Source: Rhodococcus sp. OK519
Lineage (GTDB): Bacteria; Actinomycetota; Actinomycetes; Mycobacteriales; Mycobacteriaceae
Assembly: GCF_003051005.1 (NCBI RefSeq)
Contig: NZ_QAOW01000006.1
Coordinates: 239,663 to 303,662, forward strand
Direction: 5' to 3'
Length of the DNA: 64,000 bases
Part shown: positions 44,487 through 53,533 of the stretch, one piece after another
Position numbering within the stretch: position 1 is the stretch's first letter
How the letters are laid out: each line of letters begins with the position of its first letter
The notes under the pieces: generated by a model
The model's input: the letters and a program-made list of their open reading frames with translations, nothing else
The model's database searches: none
What the model was told of the DNA's origin: nothing
Position numbers and translations under genes: made by a program

Positions 44487-44598
44487 CGAACTCCCCTTGT
44501 CCCCGACGTTCCGTGCCCCTGGTGATTACCAGACGTTCGCACCCTTCGCATTTCGTGCAGTTGTGTGCCAGGGCTCCCGTGCGTGGTCGAGGTGACCA

Positions 44599-44641
44599 CC
44601 GGGCGAACGATCCGCGTCGGGGGTTCGGATCGTTCGCCCGG
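44599..44641. terminator. Strong stem-loop in a 610-base spacer
   Basis: A perfect 15-base stem (44599-44613 with 44627-44641, 13-base loop) stands in the spacer between the metal ATPase and the SDR gene. It is over 450 bases past the ATPase stop, so it may instead end an unannotated transcript or be part of a small RNA. The remaining spacer 44642-45097 has no convincing protein gene in any frame. Confidence 0.6.
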
Positions 44642-44865
44642 CGGCCGGACGGCCCGAACGACTGCACCTCGGGTGCAATTCGAGCCGAGTCATGGGAAGG
44701 CACGGCGGAACACGTTCGAATGGACGTCGGCGGACGGCAGTATGCCGATGCACGGTGCGCTACAAGCAGACCCGAGGTGGACAAGGTTGCAGGAGACCCG
44801 ACGAGGGTGCGCTTCCCGCACTGTAGGCGAGGGCACGAGGGCGACGCAACGACCACCGCAGCGTG

Positions 44866-44889
44866 TCGGTGATTCGGTGATTCGGTGAT
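44866..44889. repeat. 8-base tandem repeat (TCGGTGAT x3)
   Basis: Three perfect copies of TCGGTGAT followed by a partial fourth (TCGGGGA). The array is non-coding and could vary in copy number. Confidence 0.9.
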
Positions 44890-45097
44890 TCGGGGAGTCC
44901 CGTGGCCCGGGCGGTGGCATCCGAATGGACTCGGCGCCACCACCCGGCCACGGCCCGCCAGGTCGGGGGTCCGGGGGGCCGTGGGCTGTCCGACGAATCG
45001 GCCAGCACCGTCAACGCTACTTCCGTGCCGTCCGAGGCTGTAGGGGGATTTGCCCCGTGACCGGACGGGGATCGGTGTGGGGGTCCCCTCGGCCGCG

Positions 45098-47443
45098 TCA
45101 GTCGTTCGAGGTGTCCGGCTCGGGGGCGAGGGTGAAGTAGTTCTCCTCTTCCTGCGTGAAGTGCAGGCGGAGCACCGCATACAGTCCGTACAGGCAGGCC
45201 AGCAGGTCGTCGACCTGGTCGGGTGCGATGCCGCCGGCAGCATCGGCTTGCTCGAGATGGGTACGTAGTCGTCGGGCGAGGCGCTCGATCTCGGCGTGCA
45301 TGCGGCTCATCGTCGCGGTAGCTTCCGCGTTCCCGAGCGGTGTCGCCAGCGCGGGATAGAGGTCTCGGTCCTCCGCCTCCTCGTGGGGCAGGAGAGTGTC
45401 GAACAGGAAGGCGTCGACCCGGCGGAGGGCGGCGTGCGCGCCGGCGAGGTCACCGGCCGTGAGGAGCCCTGCGGTGTCGCGCAGGATCGGCAGGCGGTCG
45501 CGCAACTCGTCGTGCTCGGCGGAGAATCGGTGCAGCATCGCCTCGGTGTCCTCCGGCAACGGAATCTCCTCGCCGCGGGCACCGCGCAGGGCGCGTAGCG
45601 CATTGAGGATCACCGCGACGTCTATGCCCTCCTGCAGCAGTGCGCCGGCCGCGGGCGGCAAGAACCCGAACGCGGCAAACCCCATGGCCACCAACGACAA
45701 ACCCATCCCGACGGTCGCGCTCTGCACAGCGATCCGTCGCGAGCGGCGGGCGATCGCCATTGCGTCCGCGAGACGGTCGAGGTGGTCGGTGGTGAGGACG
45801 ACGTCCGCGGCCTCCGATGTCGCCGTCGACCCGCGGGCACCCATCGCGACGCCGACCGTGGCGGCCGCCAGCGCGGGAGCGTCGTTGACGCCGTCGCCGA
45901 CCATCACCGTCACGGCGCGGGCGCATTCGGCCCGCACCCGTTCCACCTTGTCGGCGGGTGTCTGCTCCGCGCGGACGTCGTCGAGGCCGAGAACTGCCCC
46001 GACTTCCTCCGCAGGTGCGCGCCGGTCGCCGGTCAGCATCACCAACCGGTCGAGTCCGGCCGCCCGCAGGCGTCGCAATGTGCGCGGCGCGTCCCGCCGC
46101 ACCGGATCCACCAGCAGAATCGCTCCGGAGAGGGTGCCGTCGACCGTGACCCACGCGATCGCGGCGCCGTCGAGCGCGGCCCGCCCGTGTGCGGCCCTCG
46201 CCCACTCGGGGGCATCCGCGGGCAGGTCCAGGGTGCCGACGGTGACGCGATGACCGTCTACGGTCGCGGCGACGCCCGTGCCGGCCTCCTCGTGCGCGTC
46301 GGCCGGCAGCGACAGTTCGAGGCCCCGCATCTTCGCTTCCTGCACGAGCGCGGCGGCAAGCACGTGGGGTGACAGTTGGTCGGCGGACGCGGCCAGGCGG
46401 AGTGTCTCCGCCGCATCCCGGCCGGGGGCGGTGAGCACGTCCGTTCCGGTCGGTTTCCCCGAGGTGAGGGTGCCCGTCTTGTCCATCACCAATGTCGTTG
46501 CGTGTCCCAGATTCTCGAGGGCGCCTCCGTTGCGGACCACGACACCCCGACGTGATGCCCGGGACAGTCCGGACACGATCGCGACGGGGGCGGCGAGCAG
46601 CAACGGGCACGGGGTGGCGACGACGAGCACGGCCACCGCGCGGGTCGCCGAACCACTGAACAGCCAGGCGGCGCCGGCGACGGCGAGCGCGACGGGCAGG
46701 AACCACCCGGCGACGCGGTCCGCGACGCGCACCACGGGGGCGCTCTCGGCGGCGGCATCCTGCGCTAGCCGGACGATCCCCGCGTAGGTGCTCTGCTCGG
46801 CGGTCGTGCGGGCCTGCACCTCGAAAGCCGATCCCGCGTTGACGATTCCGCTGCGCACCGCCTCACCCCGACGTCGCCGCACGGCGAGCGGTTCACCGGT
46901 GAGGACGGACTCGTCGAGAACGGCCGACTCCGACGCCACCCATCCGTCGACGGGCACGACCTCTCCGGGTCCGACGACGACCGTGTCCCCGGCCGCGACG
47001 TCCTCGAGCGGAACGGTCTCCACGGCGTCGTCGACCCGACGCCGGGCCGTGCGGGGGGCGTGTGCGAGAAGCGACCGCAGATCTTTGCTCGCTCGGCGCT
47101 CGGCTGCCGCGTCGAGGGCCTGTCCGGTTGCCAGCATGACGGCGATCAGCGCGCCCGCCAGGTACTCGCCCACCAGTAGGGTGCCGATCAGGGACAGCAC
47201 GGCGATCAGGTCGACGCCGACCCGGCCGCGGCGGAGAGCGTCGAGGACCCACCAGGCGGCGGGGACGACCGCGAGGACGGTCCCGGCGATCCAGCAGCCG
47301 TCCGCGACGGCACGCGCGCCGGCGAGCCAAGCGATTCCCCCGGCGACGAGCGCGGCGAGCGTCACCCCGAGCAGCGCGGGCTTCTCGAGGCGGCGCAGCA
47401 GGTCGCGCCGCCCGGACCGTGCATCGGACGCTGTATCCGCCAT
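45098..47443 (-). CDS. P1B-type metal-transporting ATPase (P1B-5-like) with C-terminal hemerythrin domain
   Basis: 781 residues, no N-terminal metal-binding domain. Membrane helices and cytosolic domains are in P1B order: the actuator (DEHVLTGE-like VLDESVLTGEP), the metal-site motif VATPCPLLLAAP (TPCP, not CPC), phosphorylation site DKTGTLTSG (D321), MVGDGVNDAPALAAA, and LLQEGIDVAV (QEGID) in a late helix. TPCP with QExxD defines P1B-5, linked to Ni/Fe/Co export. From about 640 a hemerythrin-like four-helix domain carries HDELRD, HEEAEDRDLYP and HFTQEEENYF ligands, probably binding a di-iron or related metal and sensing O2 or metal. Confidence 0.9.
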   Translation of the reverse strand: MADTASDARSGRRDLLRRLEKPALLGVTLAALVAGGIAWLAGARAVADGCWIAGTVLAVVPAAWWVLDALRRGRVGVDLIAVLSLIGTLLVGEYLAGALIAVMLATGQALDAAAERRASKDLRSLLAHAPRTARRRVDDAVETVPLEDVAAGDTVVVGPGEVVPVDGWVASESAVLDESVLTGEPLAVRRRRGEAVRSGIVNAGSAFEVQARTTAEQSTYAGIVRLAQDAAAESAPVVRVADRVAGWFLPVALAVAGAAWLFSGSATRAVAVLVVATPCPLLLAAPVAIVSGLSRASRRGVVVRNGGALENLGHATTLVMDKTGTLTSGKPTGTDVLTAPGRDAAETLRLAASADQLSPHVLAAALVQEAKMRGLELSLPADAHEEAGTGVAATVDGHRVTVGTLDLPADAPEWARAAHGRAALDGAAIAWVTVDGTLSGAILLVDPVRRDAPRTLRRLRAAGLDRLVMLTGDRRAPAEEVGAVLGLDDVRAEQTPADKVERVRAECARAVTVMVGDGVNDAPALAAATVGVAMGARGSTATSEAADVVLTTDHLDRLADAMAIARRSRRIAVQSATVGMGLSLVAMGFAAFGFLPPAAGALLQEGIDVAVILNALRALRGARGEEIPLPEDTEAMLHRFSAEHDELRDRLPILRDTAGLLTAGDLAGAHAALRRVDAFLFDTLLPHEEAEDRDLYPALATPLGNAEATATMSRMHAEIERLARRLRTHLEQADAAGGIAPDQVDDLLACLYGLYAVLRLHFTQEEENYFTLAPEPDTSND

Positions 47444-47592
47444 GACGCTCCCCGTCTCTCGCGGGTGTCATCTCGACGGTACCGCGCCGACGGTCGCCGC
47501 TCCGGGGTGTTCGCGCTGTTCGGTGCGCGGGAAAGCAGGTGGGACACTATTTTCTGAATGTCCGATTCGATCCGGTGTCCGGGGAGCTCAGA

Positions 47593-47721
47593 ATGACCGA
47601 AACGCAGACGCAGCAGGTCCCACCGGCCGCCGACCGGAGCGGTGCGGATGCCGATCGAGTGGCGCTCGCGCGCAGCGCGGTTGCGCGCATCCGGGCCGGA
47701 GCGCCGTCCCCGATTCTGTGA
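47593..47721 (+). CDS. Possible 42-residue protein upstream of AIM24
   Basis: ATG with GGGGAG eight bases before, then a polar Ala/Gln/Arg-rich sequence starting MTETQTQQVPPAADRS and ending ARIRAGAPSPIL. It lies 36 bases before the AIM24 gene. The good ribosome-binding site supports it, but no family is recognised. Confidence 0.35.
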   Translation: MTETQTQQVPPAADRSGADADRVALARSAVARIRAGAPSPIL

Positions 47722-47757
47722 CCGACCCGATCCAATTCCTGCCACCGAGAGGTACCC

Positions 47758-48456
47758 GTGAAGACAGAAATCAGTTGTGGACCGGCATTCGCACTTGCGG
47801 AGATCATGGTCCCACCGGGCGGATCCGTCCGCGTCGAGGCGGGAGCGATGGCGATGATGCGTGGTGACGTCGCCATCACCACCTCGACCCGTGGCGGCTT
47901 CATGAAGGGGCTGCGCCGCTCGCTGGGCGGCTCGAGCTTCTTCGTCAACGACTTCAGCAGCGAGAACGGGGGTGTCGTCGCCGTGGCGGGCGCGCTACCG
48001 GGCGACATCGTCGACACCACCCTCGGCGGTGAGACGGCGCTGCTCGTCCAATCGGGTTGCTGGATCGCATCGGATCCCACCGTCGACGTCGACTCCAAGT
48101 GGGGCGGCGGCAAAGGGTTCTTCAGCGGAGCCGGCCTGGTCCTGTTGCGGTGCAGCGGAACCGGCGACATCCTGCTGTCCAGCTACGGCGCGATCCGGCC
48201 GGTGACGCTCACCGCGGGAGAGACGATGACGCTCGACACCGGCCACGTCGTCGCCTTCGACGAGACCGTCGAGTACCGGATTCGCAAGGCGGGCGGCTGG
48301 AAGTCGATGTTCCTCGGTGGCGAGGGCATCGTCACCGAGTTCACGGGGCCCGGCCGCGTCTGGATGCAGACCCGGAGCGCGACGGATCTGGTCGACTGGC
48401 TTCGCGCGCGGATGCCGTCGAGCACCTCGAGCAGTAGTTCCAGCAGCAACAGCTGA
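47758..48456 (+). CDS. AIM24 family protein
   Basis: 232 residues from a GTG preceded by GAGAGG. Double-psi or TRAP-like beta domain typical of AIM24/TIGR00266: GAMAMMRGDVAITTSTRGGF, LRRSLGGSSFFVNDF, GGGKGFFSGAG, and a Ser-rich tail. The mitochondrial relative helps cristae organisation. The bacterial role is unknown, though links to envelope or stress are common. It converges with the monooxygenase gene. Confidence 0.9.
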   Translation: MKTEISCGPAFALAEIMVPPGGSVRVEAGAMAMMRGDVAITTSTRGGFMKGLRRSLGGSSFFVNDFSSENGGVVAVAGALPGDIVDTTLGGETALLVQSGCWIASDPTVDVDSKWGGGKGFFSGAGLVLLRCSGTGDILLSSYGAIRPVTLTAGETMTLDTGHVVAFDETVEYRIRKAGGWKSMFLGGEGIVTEFTGPGRVWMQTRSATDLVDWLRARMPSSTSSSSSSSNS

Positions 48457-48466
48457 TCGTGGGACG

Positions 48467-49987
48467 TCAGTCGGGGCTGACGAGGTCGCCGTCCGGCCTC
48501 GTCGGCTTCGGCTCGACCGTGGCGAACGTCAGGGTGCCGTCGTCCACGGGTGTGTCCCGCAGGACCACGACATCCTTGTAGTAGTCCATCGGCAGGTTCC
48601 AGGGATCCTTCGTCCCGGCCTGCGGCCACAGGTCCAGTGACCGCTGGATGTAGCCGGACGCGAAGTCGAGCAGGGGCCGGGTCTCCATGCCCTCCTCGCG
48701 GTTCTCCGCGACGACGACGTTCGCGCCGCGCAGATCCATCTGACGCAGTACGCGACAAAGGAATTCGGCGACGAGGTCTACCTTCAGCGTCCACGGTGCA
48801 TTCGTGTAGCCGACGGCGAACGAGAAGTTCGGAATGTCGGAGAGCATCGTGCCCTTGAACGCGAGTCGTTTCGTGATATCGATCGGTTCGCCGTCGATCT
48901 GCAGTTCGACGCCGCCGAGCGCCAGCAGGTCGAGTCCGGTTGCGGTGATGACGATGTCGGCGCCGAGCCGCCTTCCGGACGCGAGCTTGATGCCGGTCTC
49001 GGTGAAGGTTTCGATGGTGCCGGTGACGACCGACGCCTTCCCCTTGCGGATCACCTTGAACAGGTCACCGCCGGGAACCACGCACAGTCGCTGATCCCAC
49101 GGGTCGTACCGGGGATTGAAGTGGGTGTCGACATCGAAGCCCGCCGGCAGGAGTCGCTTGTTGAGCTGTCGGATGACGGCGCGCACCTGCTTCGGGAAGC
49201 GGCGCGACAGCTTGTAGATCCAGACGTTCTGCGCGATGTTCTTCTTCCGGGTGAGCCGGTAGCCGCGCCGGTCGCCCAGCACGCGTCGGAACACCCCGGA
49301 AAGGGCGTCCTCCGCAGGAAGCGGGATGACGTACGACGGTGAACGCTGGAGCATCGTGATGTGTTCGGTGGCGTCGGCCATCGCGGGGATGAGCGTGACG
49401 GCGGTGGCGCCGGAACCGATGACGACGACCCGCTTGCCGGCGTAGTCCAGATCCTCGGGCCAGTGCTGCGGATGCACCACCCGGCCGTCGAAGTGCTCGA
49501 TGCCCGGGAACTCGGGCGTGTAGCCGTTGTCGTAGTTGTAGTAGCCGCTGGCGCAGAACAGCCAGTTCGCCGTGAACGTCGTCGTCTCCTCGGTGTCGCC
49601 GATCCGCGCCACCACCGTCCACCGGGCCTGGGCCGACGACCAGTCGGCACGGATCACCTTGTGGCGGTAGCGGATGTGCCGGTCGAGGTCGTGTTCACGG
49701 GCCGTCTCGCGGATGTAGTCGAGGATGTCGGCGGCGGGGGCGAGCGCCTTGCGTCCCTTCCACGGTTTGAAGTCGTACCCATAGGTCTGCACGTCCGAAT
49801 CCGACCGAATGCCCGGGTAGCGGAACAGGTCCCACGTTCCGCCGGAGGCGCCGCGGGCCTCGAGGATGACGACCGTCCGGTGCGGCTGTTCGGTGTGGAG
49901 GCGGGCCGCGGTCCCGATGCCCGACAGTCCGGCGCCGATGAGGATGACGTCGTAGTGTTCGGGTTGCGGGATGCTCTCGGCGCTCAT
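48467..49987 (-). CDS. Flavin-containing Baeyer-Villiger-type monooxygenase (EthA-like)
   Basis: 506 residues. FAD motif GAGLSG (18-23), NADPH motif GSGATA (191-196) and the Baeyer-Villiger fingerprint FDGRVVHPQHWP (166-177, FxGxxxHxxxWP) are intact. GTWDLFRYPGIRSDSDVQT and the length are close to mycobacterial EthA, which oxidises ketones to esters and activates ethionamide. Cytoplasmic, using NADPH, O2 and FAD. Divergent from the second UBP finger gene. Natural substrate unknown. Confidence 0.92.
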   Translation of the reverse strand: MSAESIPQPEHYDVILIGAGLSGIGTAARLHTEQPHRTVVILEARGASGGTWDLFRYPGIRSDSDVQTYGYDFKPWKGRKALAPAADILDYIRETAREHDLDRHIRYRHKVIRADWSSAQARWTVVARIGDTEETTTFTANWLFCASGYYNYDNGYTPEFPGIEHFDGRVVHPQHWPEDLDYAGKRVVVIGSGATAVTLIPAMADATEHITMLQRSPSYVIPLPAEDALSGVFRRVLGDRRGYRLTRKKNIAQNVWIYKLSRRFPKQVRAVIRQLNKRLLPAGFDVDTHFNPRYDPWDQRLCVVPGGDLFKVIRKGKASVVTGTIETFTETGIKLASGRRLGADIVITATGLDLLALGGVELQIDGEPIDITKRLAFKGTMLSDIPNFSFAVGYTNAPWTLKVDLVAEFLCRVLRQMDLRGANVVVAENREEGMETRPLLDFASGYIQRSLDLWPQAGTKDPWNLPMDYYKDVVVLRDTPVDDGTLTFATVEPKPTRPDGDLVSPD

Positions 49988-50098
49988 GAATCCTCCGGGG
50001 TGCGTGTGACGGCGAATCACGTCTGTAATGCACGGTATCGCGTCCAGGCGGGGGAAGGCGAGGAAAATGGTTGTGAGGCGAGACGAGGAGGCGAGCAC

Positions 50099-50446
50099 AT
50101 GACCCTGCCACCCGAGATCGATCCCGAAGTGGGCCCCAGCGGGCCCGGATGCGTCGAGTGCGGCGCCGACGGCGGATGGTGGTTCCATCTGCGACGGTGC
50201 GCATCGTGCGGCCACATCGGGTGCTGTGACTCCTCCCCCGCGCAGCATGCGAGCGCGCACGCGGCAGCGGCGGGCCATCCGATCATTCGCAGCTATGAAC
50301 CCGGTGAGGCCTGGTTCTGGGACTACCGCACCCAGAATCTTGCCGAGGGGCCGGATCTGGCTCCCCCGCAACATCACCCACTCGATCAAACCGTTCCGGG
50401 ACCCGCCGATCGAGTACCCGACGACTGGGCGGATCGGCTGCACTGA
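50099..50446 (+). CDS. Second UBP-type zinc-finger protein
   Basis: 115 residues with GAGGAGG before the ATG. CVECGADG, LRRCASCGHIGCCDSS, and HASAHAAAAGHPIIRSYEPGEAWFW align with the 33619 protein, so the two are paralogues. It lacks the N-terminal helix but has a C-terminal extension with HHPLDQTVPGPADRVPDDW. It starts 112 bases from the divergent monooxygenase and 24 bases before the kinase gene. Confidence 0.9.
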   Translation: MTLPPEIDPEVGPSGPGCVECGADGGWWFHLRRCASCGHIGCCDSSPAQHASAHAAAAGHPIIRSYEPGEAWFWDYRTQNLAEGPDLAPPQHHPLDQTVPGPADRVPDDWADRLH

Positions 50447-50470
50447 GGCCGGCGCCGATACGGTGGTCGG

Positions 50471-51352
50471 ATGATCGAGGTCCCAGAGGCGCTCGTCGCC
50501 GCGCAGCACAGGTACGGCGGCGCGGCCGGACGGGCTTTCGTCGCCGCCCTTCCCCGGATCGCCGACGAGATGCTCGAGCGCTGGAATCTCCACCCGATCG
50601 GCCGCCCGATGCACGGCATGGCGGCGCTGGTGTTGCCGGTCCGCGGCCGCGACGGCGGTGATGCCGTCCTGAAACTGCAGGCCGTGGACGAGGAGACCGT
50701 CGGCGAATCGGTAGCGCTGCGGACCTGGGACGGCGACGGTGCCGTCCACCTGCTCGCCCACGACGCCGACACCGGCGCGATGCTGCTCGAGCGCCTCGAC
50801 ACCTCGCGGCACCTGTCGATCGTCGACGATTCACACGAAGCGGTGCAGACCCTCGCCGAACTGCTCGTGCGCCTCACCGCTCACGAAGCGCCGGACGGTC
50901 TGCGTCGCCTGGGCGACGTGGCCACCGCCATGCTGGAGCAGGCGCCGTCCGCCGTCCGTCTGCTCGACGATCCGGACGATCGGGACCTTCTGACGGACTG
51001 CGCCGCCGCGGTACGCGAAGTCGTCTCCGAGCCCGGAAACAGACTGCTGCACTGGGATCTCCACTACGACAACGTGCTCGCATCCGCCCGCGAGCCGTGG
51101 CTCGCGATCGACCCGAAACCGCTCGCCGGCGATCCCGGCTTCGAGGTGCTACCCGCCCTCACCGACCGGTTCGACATCGACGACGTCCGCCTGCGGTTCG
51201 ACCTCATGACGGATGTGCTCGCCCTAGATCGGGATCGTGCGCTGGCCTGGACGCTGGGGCGCATTCTGCAGAACGGCCTGTGGGACATCGCGGACGGCGA
51301 GCGGCGGCTGTCGCGGGACCAGGTCTCGATCGCGCGAGTTCTCCTGCGCTGA
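50471..51352 (+). CDS. APH(6)-like aminoglycoside/hydroxyurea phosphotransferase
   Basis: 293 residues with the streptomycin 6-kinase family layout: RYGGAAGRAFVAALP, VLKLQAVDEET, LLHWDLHYDNVLA (catalytic HxDxxxxN) and LAIDPKPLAGDPGFEVLP. It phosphorylates small molecules with ATP. Chromosomal copies are common in actinobacteria and may be metabolic or give low-level streptomycin resistance. Follows the UBP gene closely. Confidence 0.88.
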   Translation: MIEVPEALVAAQHRYGGAAGRAFVAALPRIADEMLERWNLHPIGRPMHGMAALVLPVRGRDGGDAVLKLQAVDEETVGESVALRTWDGDGAVHLLAHDADTGAMLLERLDTSRHLSIVDDSHEAVQTLAELLVRLTAHEAPDGLRRLGDVATAMLEQAPSAVRLLDDPDDRDLLTDCAAAVREVVSEPGNRLLHWDLHYDNVLASAREPWLAIDPKPLAGDPGFEVLPALTDRFDIDDVRLRFDLMTDVLALDRDRALAWTLGRILQNGLWDIADGERRLSRDQVSIARVLLR

Positions 51353-51366
51353 ATTACCATCCCCGC

Positions 51367-52032
51367 ATGATCAGAAGAATTGTGGGGATTGCCGCCTCCG
51401 TAGGTGTCCTGGTGGGCCTGGGAAGCCAGGCTCCGGCTGCCGCGCAACCGGTGCAGGTAAGCGATCTCACCGCTGTCCGGACCGCGTTCGGTGCAGGTTT
51501 ACCGGTGGGCACGCTCACGGCGCAGTCGGTGTTGGAGACGCTCGGCCGAGTCGCCTCCGGCGTACCCCGTACCAATTACTTCCCGCGGTCCGCGCACCTG
51601 GTCGAGGGTGTGGTCCAGCCGTTCCTGTACGAGACGTCCGCCTCCGACTGCCTGCAGCCCAATGCGCTCGGCGACGACTCGATCGGCATCGCGCACGCGA
51701 TCGCCGGGCCGGCCGTCGACACCAGCCTGCCGACGCCGGTCATTGCGCCCGGCACGGTGAACGTGCTGTTCTCCGCGCTGAACACCTCGATGTCCTCGCC
51801 GAATCGCGTGGACCCGATGTCGGTGTCCTGGCTGAACTTGAACACGATGCGTACCGGAACGGCGCCGCTGGTTCAGGAGCGACCCGCCGACAGCCCGCGG
51901 ACACTGTCCAACACGATCGAAACTGGCCGAGGCACAGTCGTTTTCGTGATCTCGGGCAGCGTCCTGGACAACACGAGCCGTGACCTGCCGGCATGCGACT
52001 TCGCCCCGGTGGTCGGCGTCGTCAACGCCTGA
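51367..52032 (+). CDS. Small secreted protein of unknown function
   Basis: 221 residues. Signal peptide IVGIAASVGVLVGLGSQAPAAA is cleaved near residue 26. The mature part has two Cys (SDCLQPNALGDDS, DLPACDFAP) that may pair. It resembles conserved secreted proteins of Rhodococcus-like bacteria without known role. It starts 14 bases after the kinase stop and ends at a strong terminator. Confidence 0.8.
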   Translation: MIRRIVGIAASVGVLVGLGSQAPAAAQPVQVSDLTAVRTAFGAGLPVGTLTAQSVLETLGRVASGVPRTNYFPRSAHLVEGVVQPFLYETSASDCLQPNALGDDSIGIAHAIAGPAVDTSLPTPVIAPGTVNVLFSALNTSMSSPNRVDPMSVSWLNLNTMRTGTAPLVQERPADSPRTLSNTIETGRGTVVFVISGSVLDNTSRDLPACDFAPVVGVVNA

Positions 52033-52042
52033 CCCGGTGGGC

Positions 52043-52073
52043 CGTGCCCGCCGGGTTCTCGACGGCGGGCACG
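52043..52073 (+). terminator. Terminator before eutB
   Basis: An 11-base perfect stem (CGTGCCCGCCG / CGGCGGGCACG) with a 9-base loop, 11 bases after the secreted-protein stop. It isolates the eutBC operon from readthrough. Confidence 0.85.
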
Positions 52074-52120
52074 CACGGCAACATACTGAAGGTGCGTCGA
52101 CTCCCGGAGGTGACCGTGCA

Positions 52121-53533
52121 ATGACCGTGTACCGGCAGCGGATCGGCGGCGTCTCGTACGAGTTCCACGGTCTCGTCGATCTGCTCGCGAAGGCGACACC
52201 GCGGCGGTCCGGGGACGAACTAGCCGGGTGCGCAGCGCATTCCGACGCGGAACGCGCCGCCGCCCAGTGGGCCCTCGCGGACGTGCCGCTGCGCACGTTT
52301 CTCAGCGAGGCCGTCGTGCCGTACGAGTCGGACGAGGTGACCCGACTGATTCTGGACGGCCACGACACCGCGGCATTCGACCCGATCGCGCACCTCACGG
52401 TCGGCGGGCTCCGCGACCACCTGCTCGAGACTGCCGCGCTGCCCGACTCAGCCGCAGCGCTCGCGGCGCTGGCACCCGGTCTCACTCCTGAGACGGTCGC
52501 GGCGGTCAGCAAGATCATGCGAAATCAGGACCTGATCGCCGTATCCCGTGCGGCCACCGTGACCAGTGCGTTCCGGACCACGATCGGACGTCCCGGACGC
52601 CTGGCGACGCGTCTGCAACCGAACCATCCGGTGGACGATCCACGCGGCGTCGCCGCGGCGGTGCTCGACGGTCTTCTGTTGGGGTGCGGCGACGCGGTGG
52701 TCGGCATCAACCCCGCGAGCGACTCGCCGCATGCGGTCGCGGATCTCCTGCGCCTGCTCGACGACATCCGGCAGCGGTTCGCGATCCCCACGCAATCGTG
52801 CGTGCTCACCCATGTGACCACGACGATCGACCTCATCGGGCAGAGGGCGCCCGTAGACCTCGTGTTCCAATCCGTCGCGGGCACCGAGAGCGCCAACCGC
52901 GCTTTCGGCGTCGACCTGGCGCTCCTGCGCGAGGGCAACGAGGCCGGGCGGTCGCTGCGGCGGGGCACGGTGGGCGACAACGTCATGTACTTCGAGACGG
53001 GCCAGGGGTCGGCGCTGTCGTCGGGGACCCACTTCGGCACCGGGGGCCGCCCGGTGGACCAGCAGACGCTCGAGGCCCGCGCGTACGGGGTGGCACGGGA
53101 GTTCGCGCCGCTGCTCGTGAACACCGTGGTCGGTTTCATCGGGCCGGAGTACCTCTACGACGGCAAGCAGATCGTCCGTGCCGGACTCGAGGACCAGTTC
53201 TGCGGCAAGCTGCTCGGGCTGCCGATGGGCGTCGACGTATGCCACACCAACCACGCCGAGGCCGACCAGGACGACATGGACACCCTGTTGACACTGCTCG
53301 CGGTCGCCGGTACCGCCTTCGTCATCACGGTGCCCGGCGCCGACGACGTCATGCTCGGCTACCAGTCGCTCTCCTTCCACGACGTGCTGTACGCCCGGCA
53401 GGTCGCGAATCTGCGGCCGGCGCCCGAGTTCGAGGAATGGCTGCGGGGTCTCGGCATGATCGACGACGCCGGAAGGATCCTCCCGGTCGACGTCGCGGCG
53501 TCACCGCTGCGGGCGCTCGGCGGTGCGGCATGA
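52121..53533 (+). CDS. eutB: Ethanolamine ammonia-lyase, large subunit
   Basis: 470 residues. It cleaves ethanolamine to acetaldehyde and ammonia with adenosylcobalamin. Family motifs: MRNQDLIAVSRAATV, LQPNHPVDDPRGVAAAVLDGL, GDAVVGINPASDS, LPMGVDVCHTNHAEADQDDMDT and DDVMLGYQSLSFHD. Length is normal. ATG with GGAGG upstream; it overlaps eutC by four bases (ATGA). No microcompartment, reactivase or permease genes are nearby, so this is the simple two-gene type. Confidence 0.96.
   Translation: MTVYRQRIGGVSYEFHGLVDLLAKATPRRSGDELAGCAAHSDAERAAAQWALADVPLRTFLSEAVVPYESDEVTRLILDGHDTAAFDPIAHLTVGGLRDHLLETAALPDSAAALAALAPGLTPETVAAVSKIMRNQDLIAVSRAATVTSAFRTTIGRPGRLATRLQPNHPVDDPRGVAAAVLDGLLLGCGDAVVGINPASDSPHAVADLLRLLDDIRQRFAIPTQSCVLTHVTTTIDLIGQRAPVDLVFQSVAGTESANRAFGVDLALLREGNEAGRSLRRGTVGDNVMYFETGQGSALSSGTHFGTGGRPVDQQTLEARAYGVAREFAPLLVNTVVGFIGPEYLYDGKQIVRAGLEDQFCGKLLGLPMGVDVCHTNHAEADQDDMDTLLTLLAVAGTAFVITVPGADDVMLGYQSLSFHDVLYARQVANLRPAPEFEEWLRGLGMIDDAGRILPVDVAASPLRALGGAA

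Noticed and set aside
44642..45097. Protein-coding gene in the ATPase-SDR spacer
   Set aside because: Frames of 70-120 codons exist on both strands, but they lack ribosome-binding sites, recognisable motifs and codon bias.
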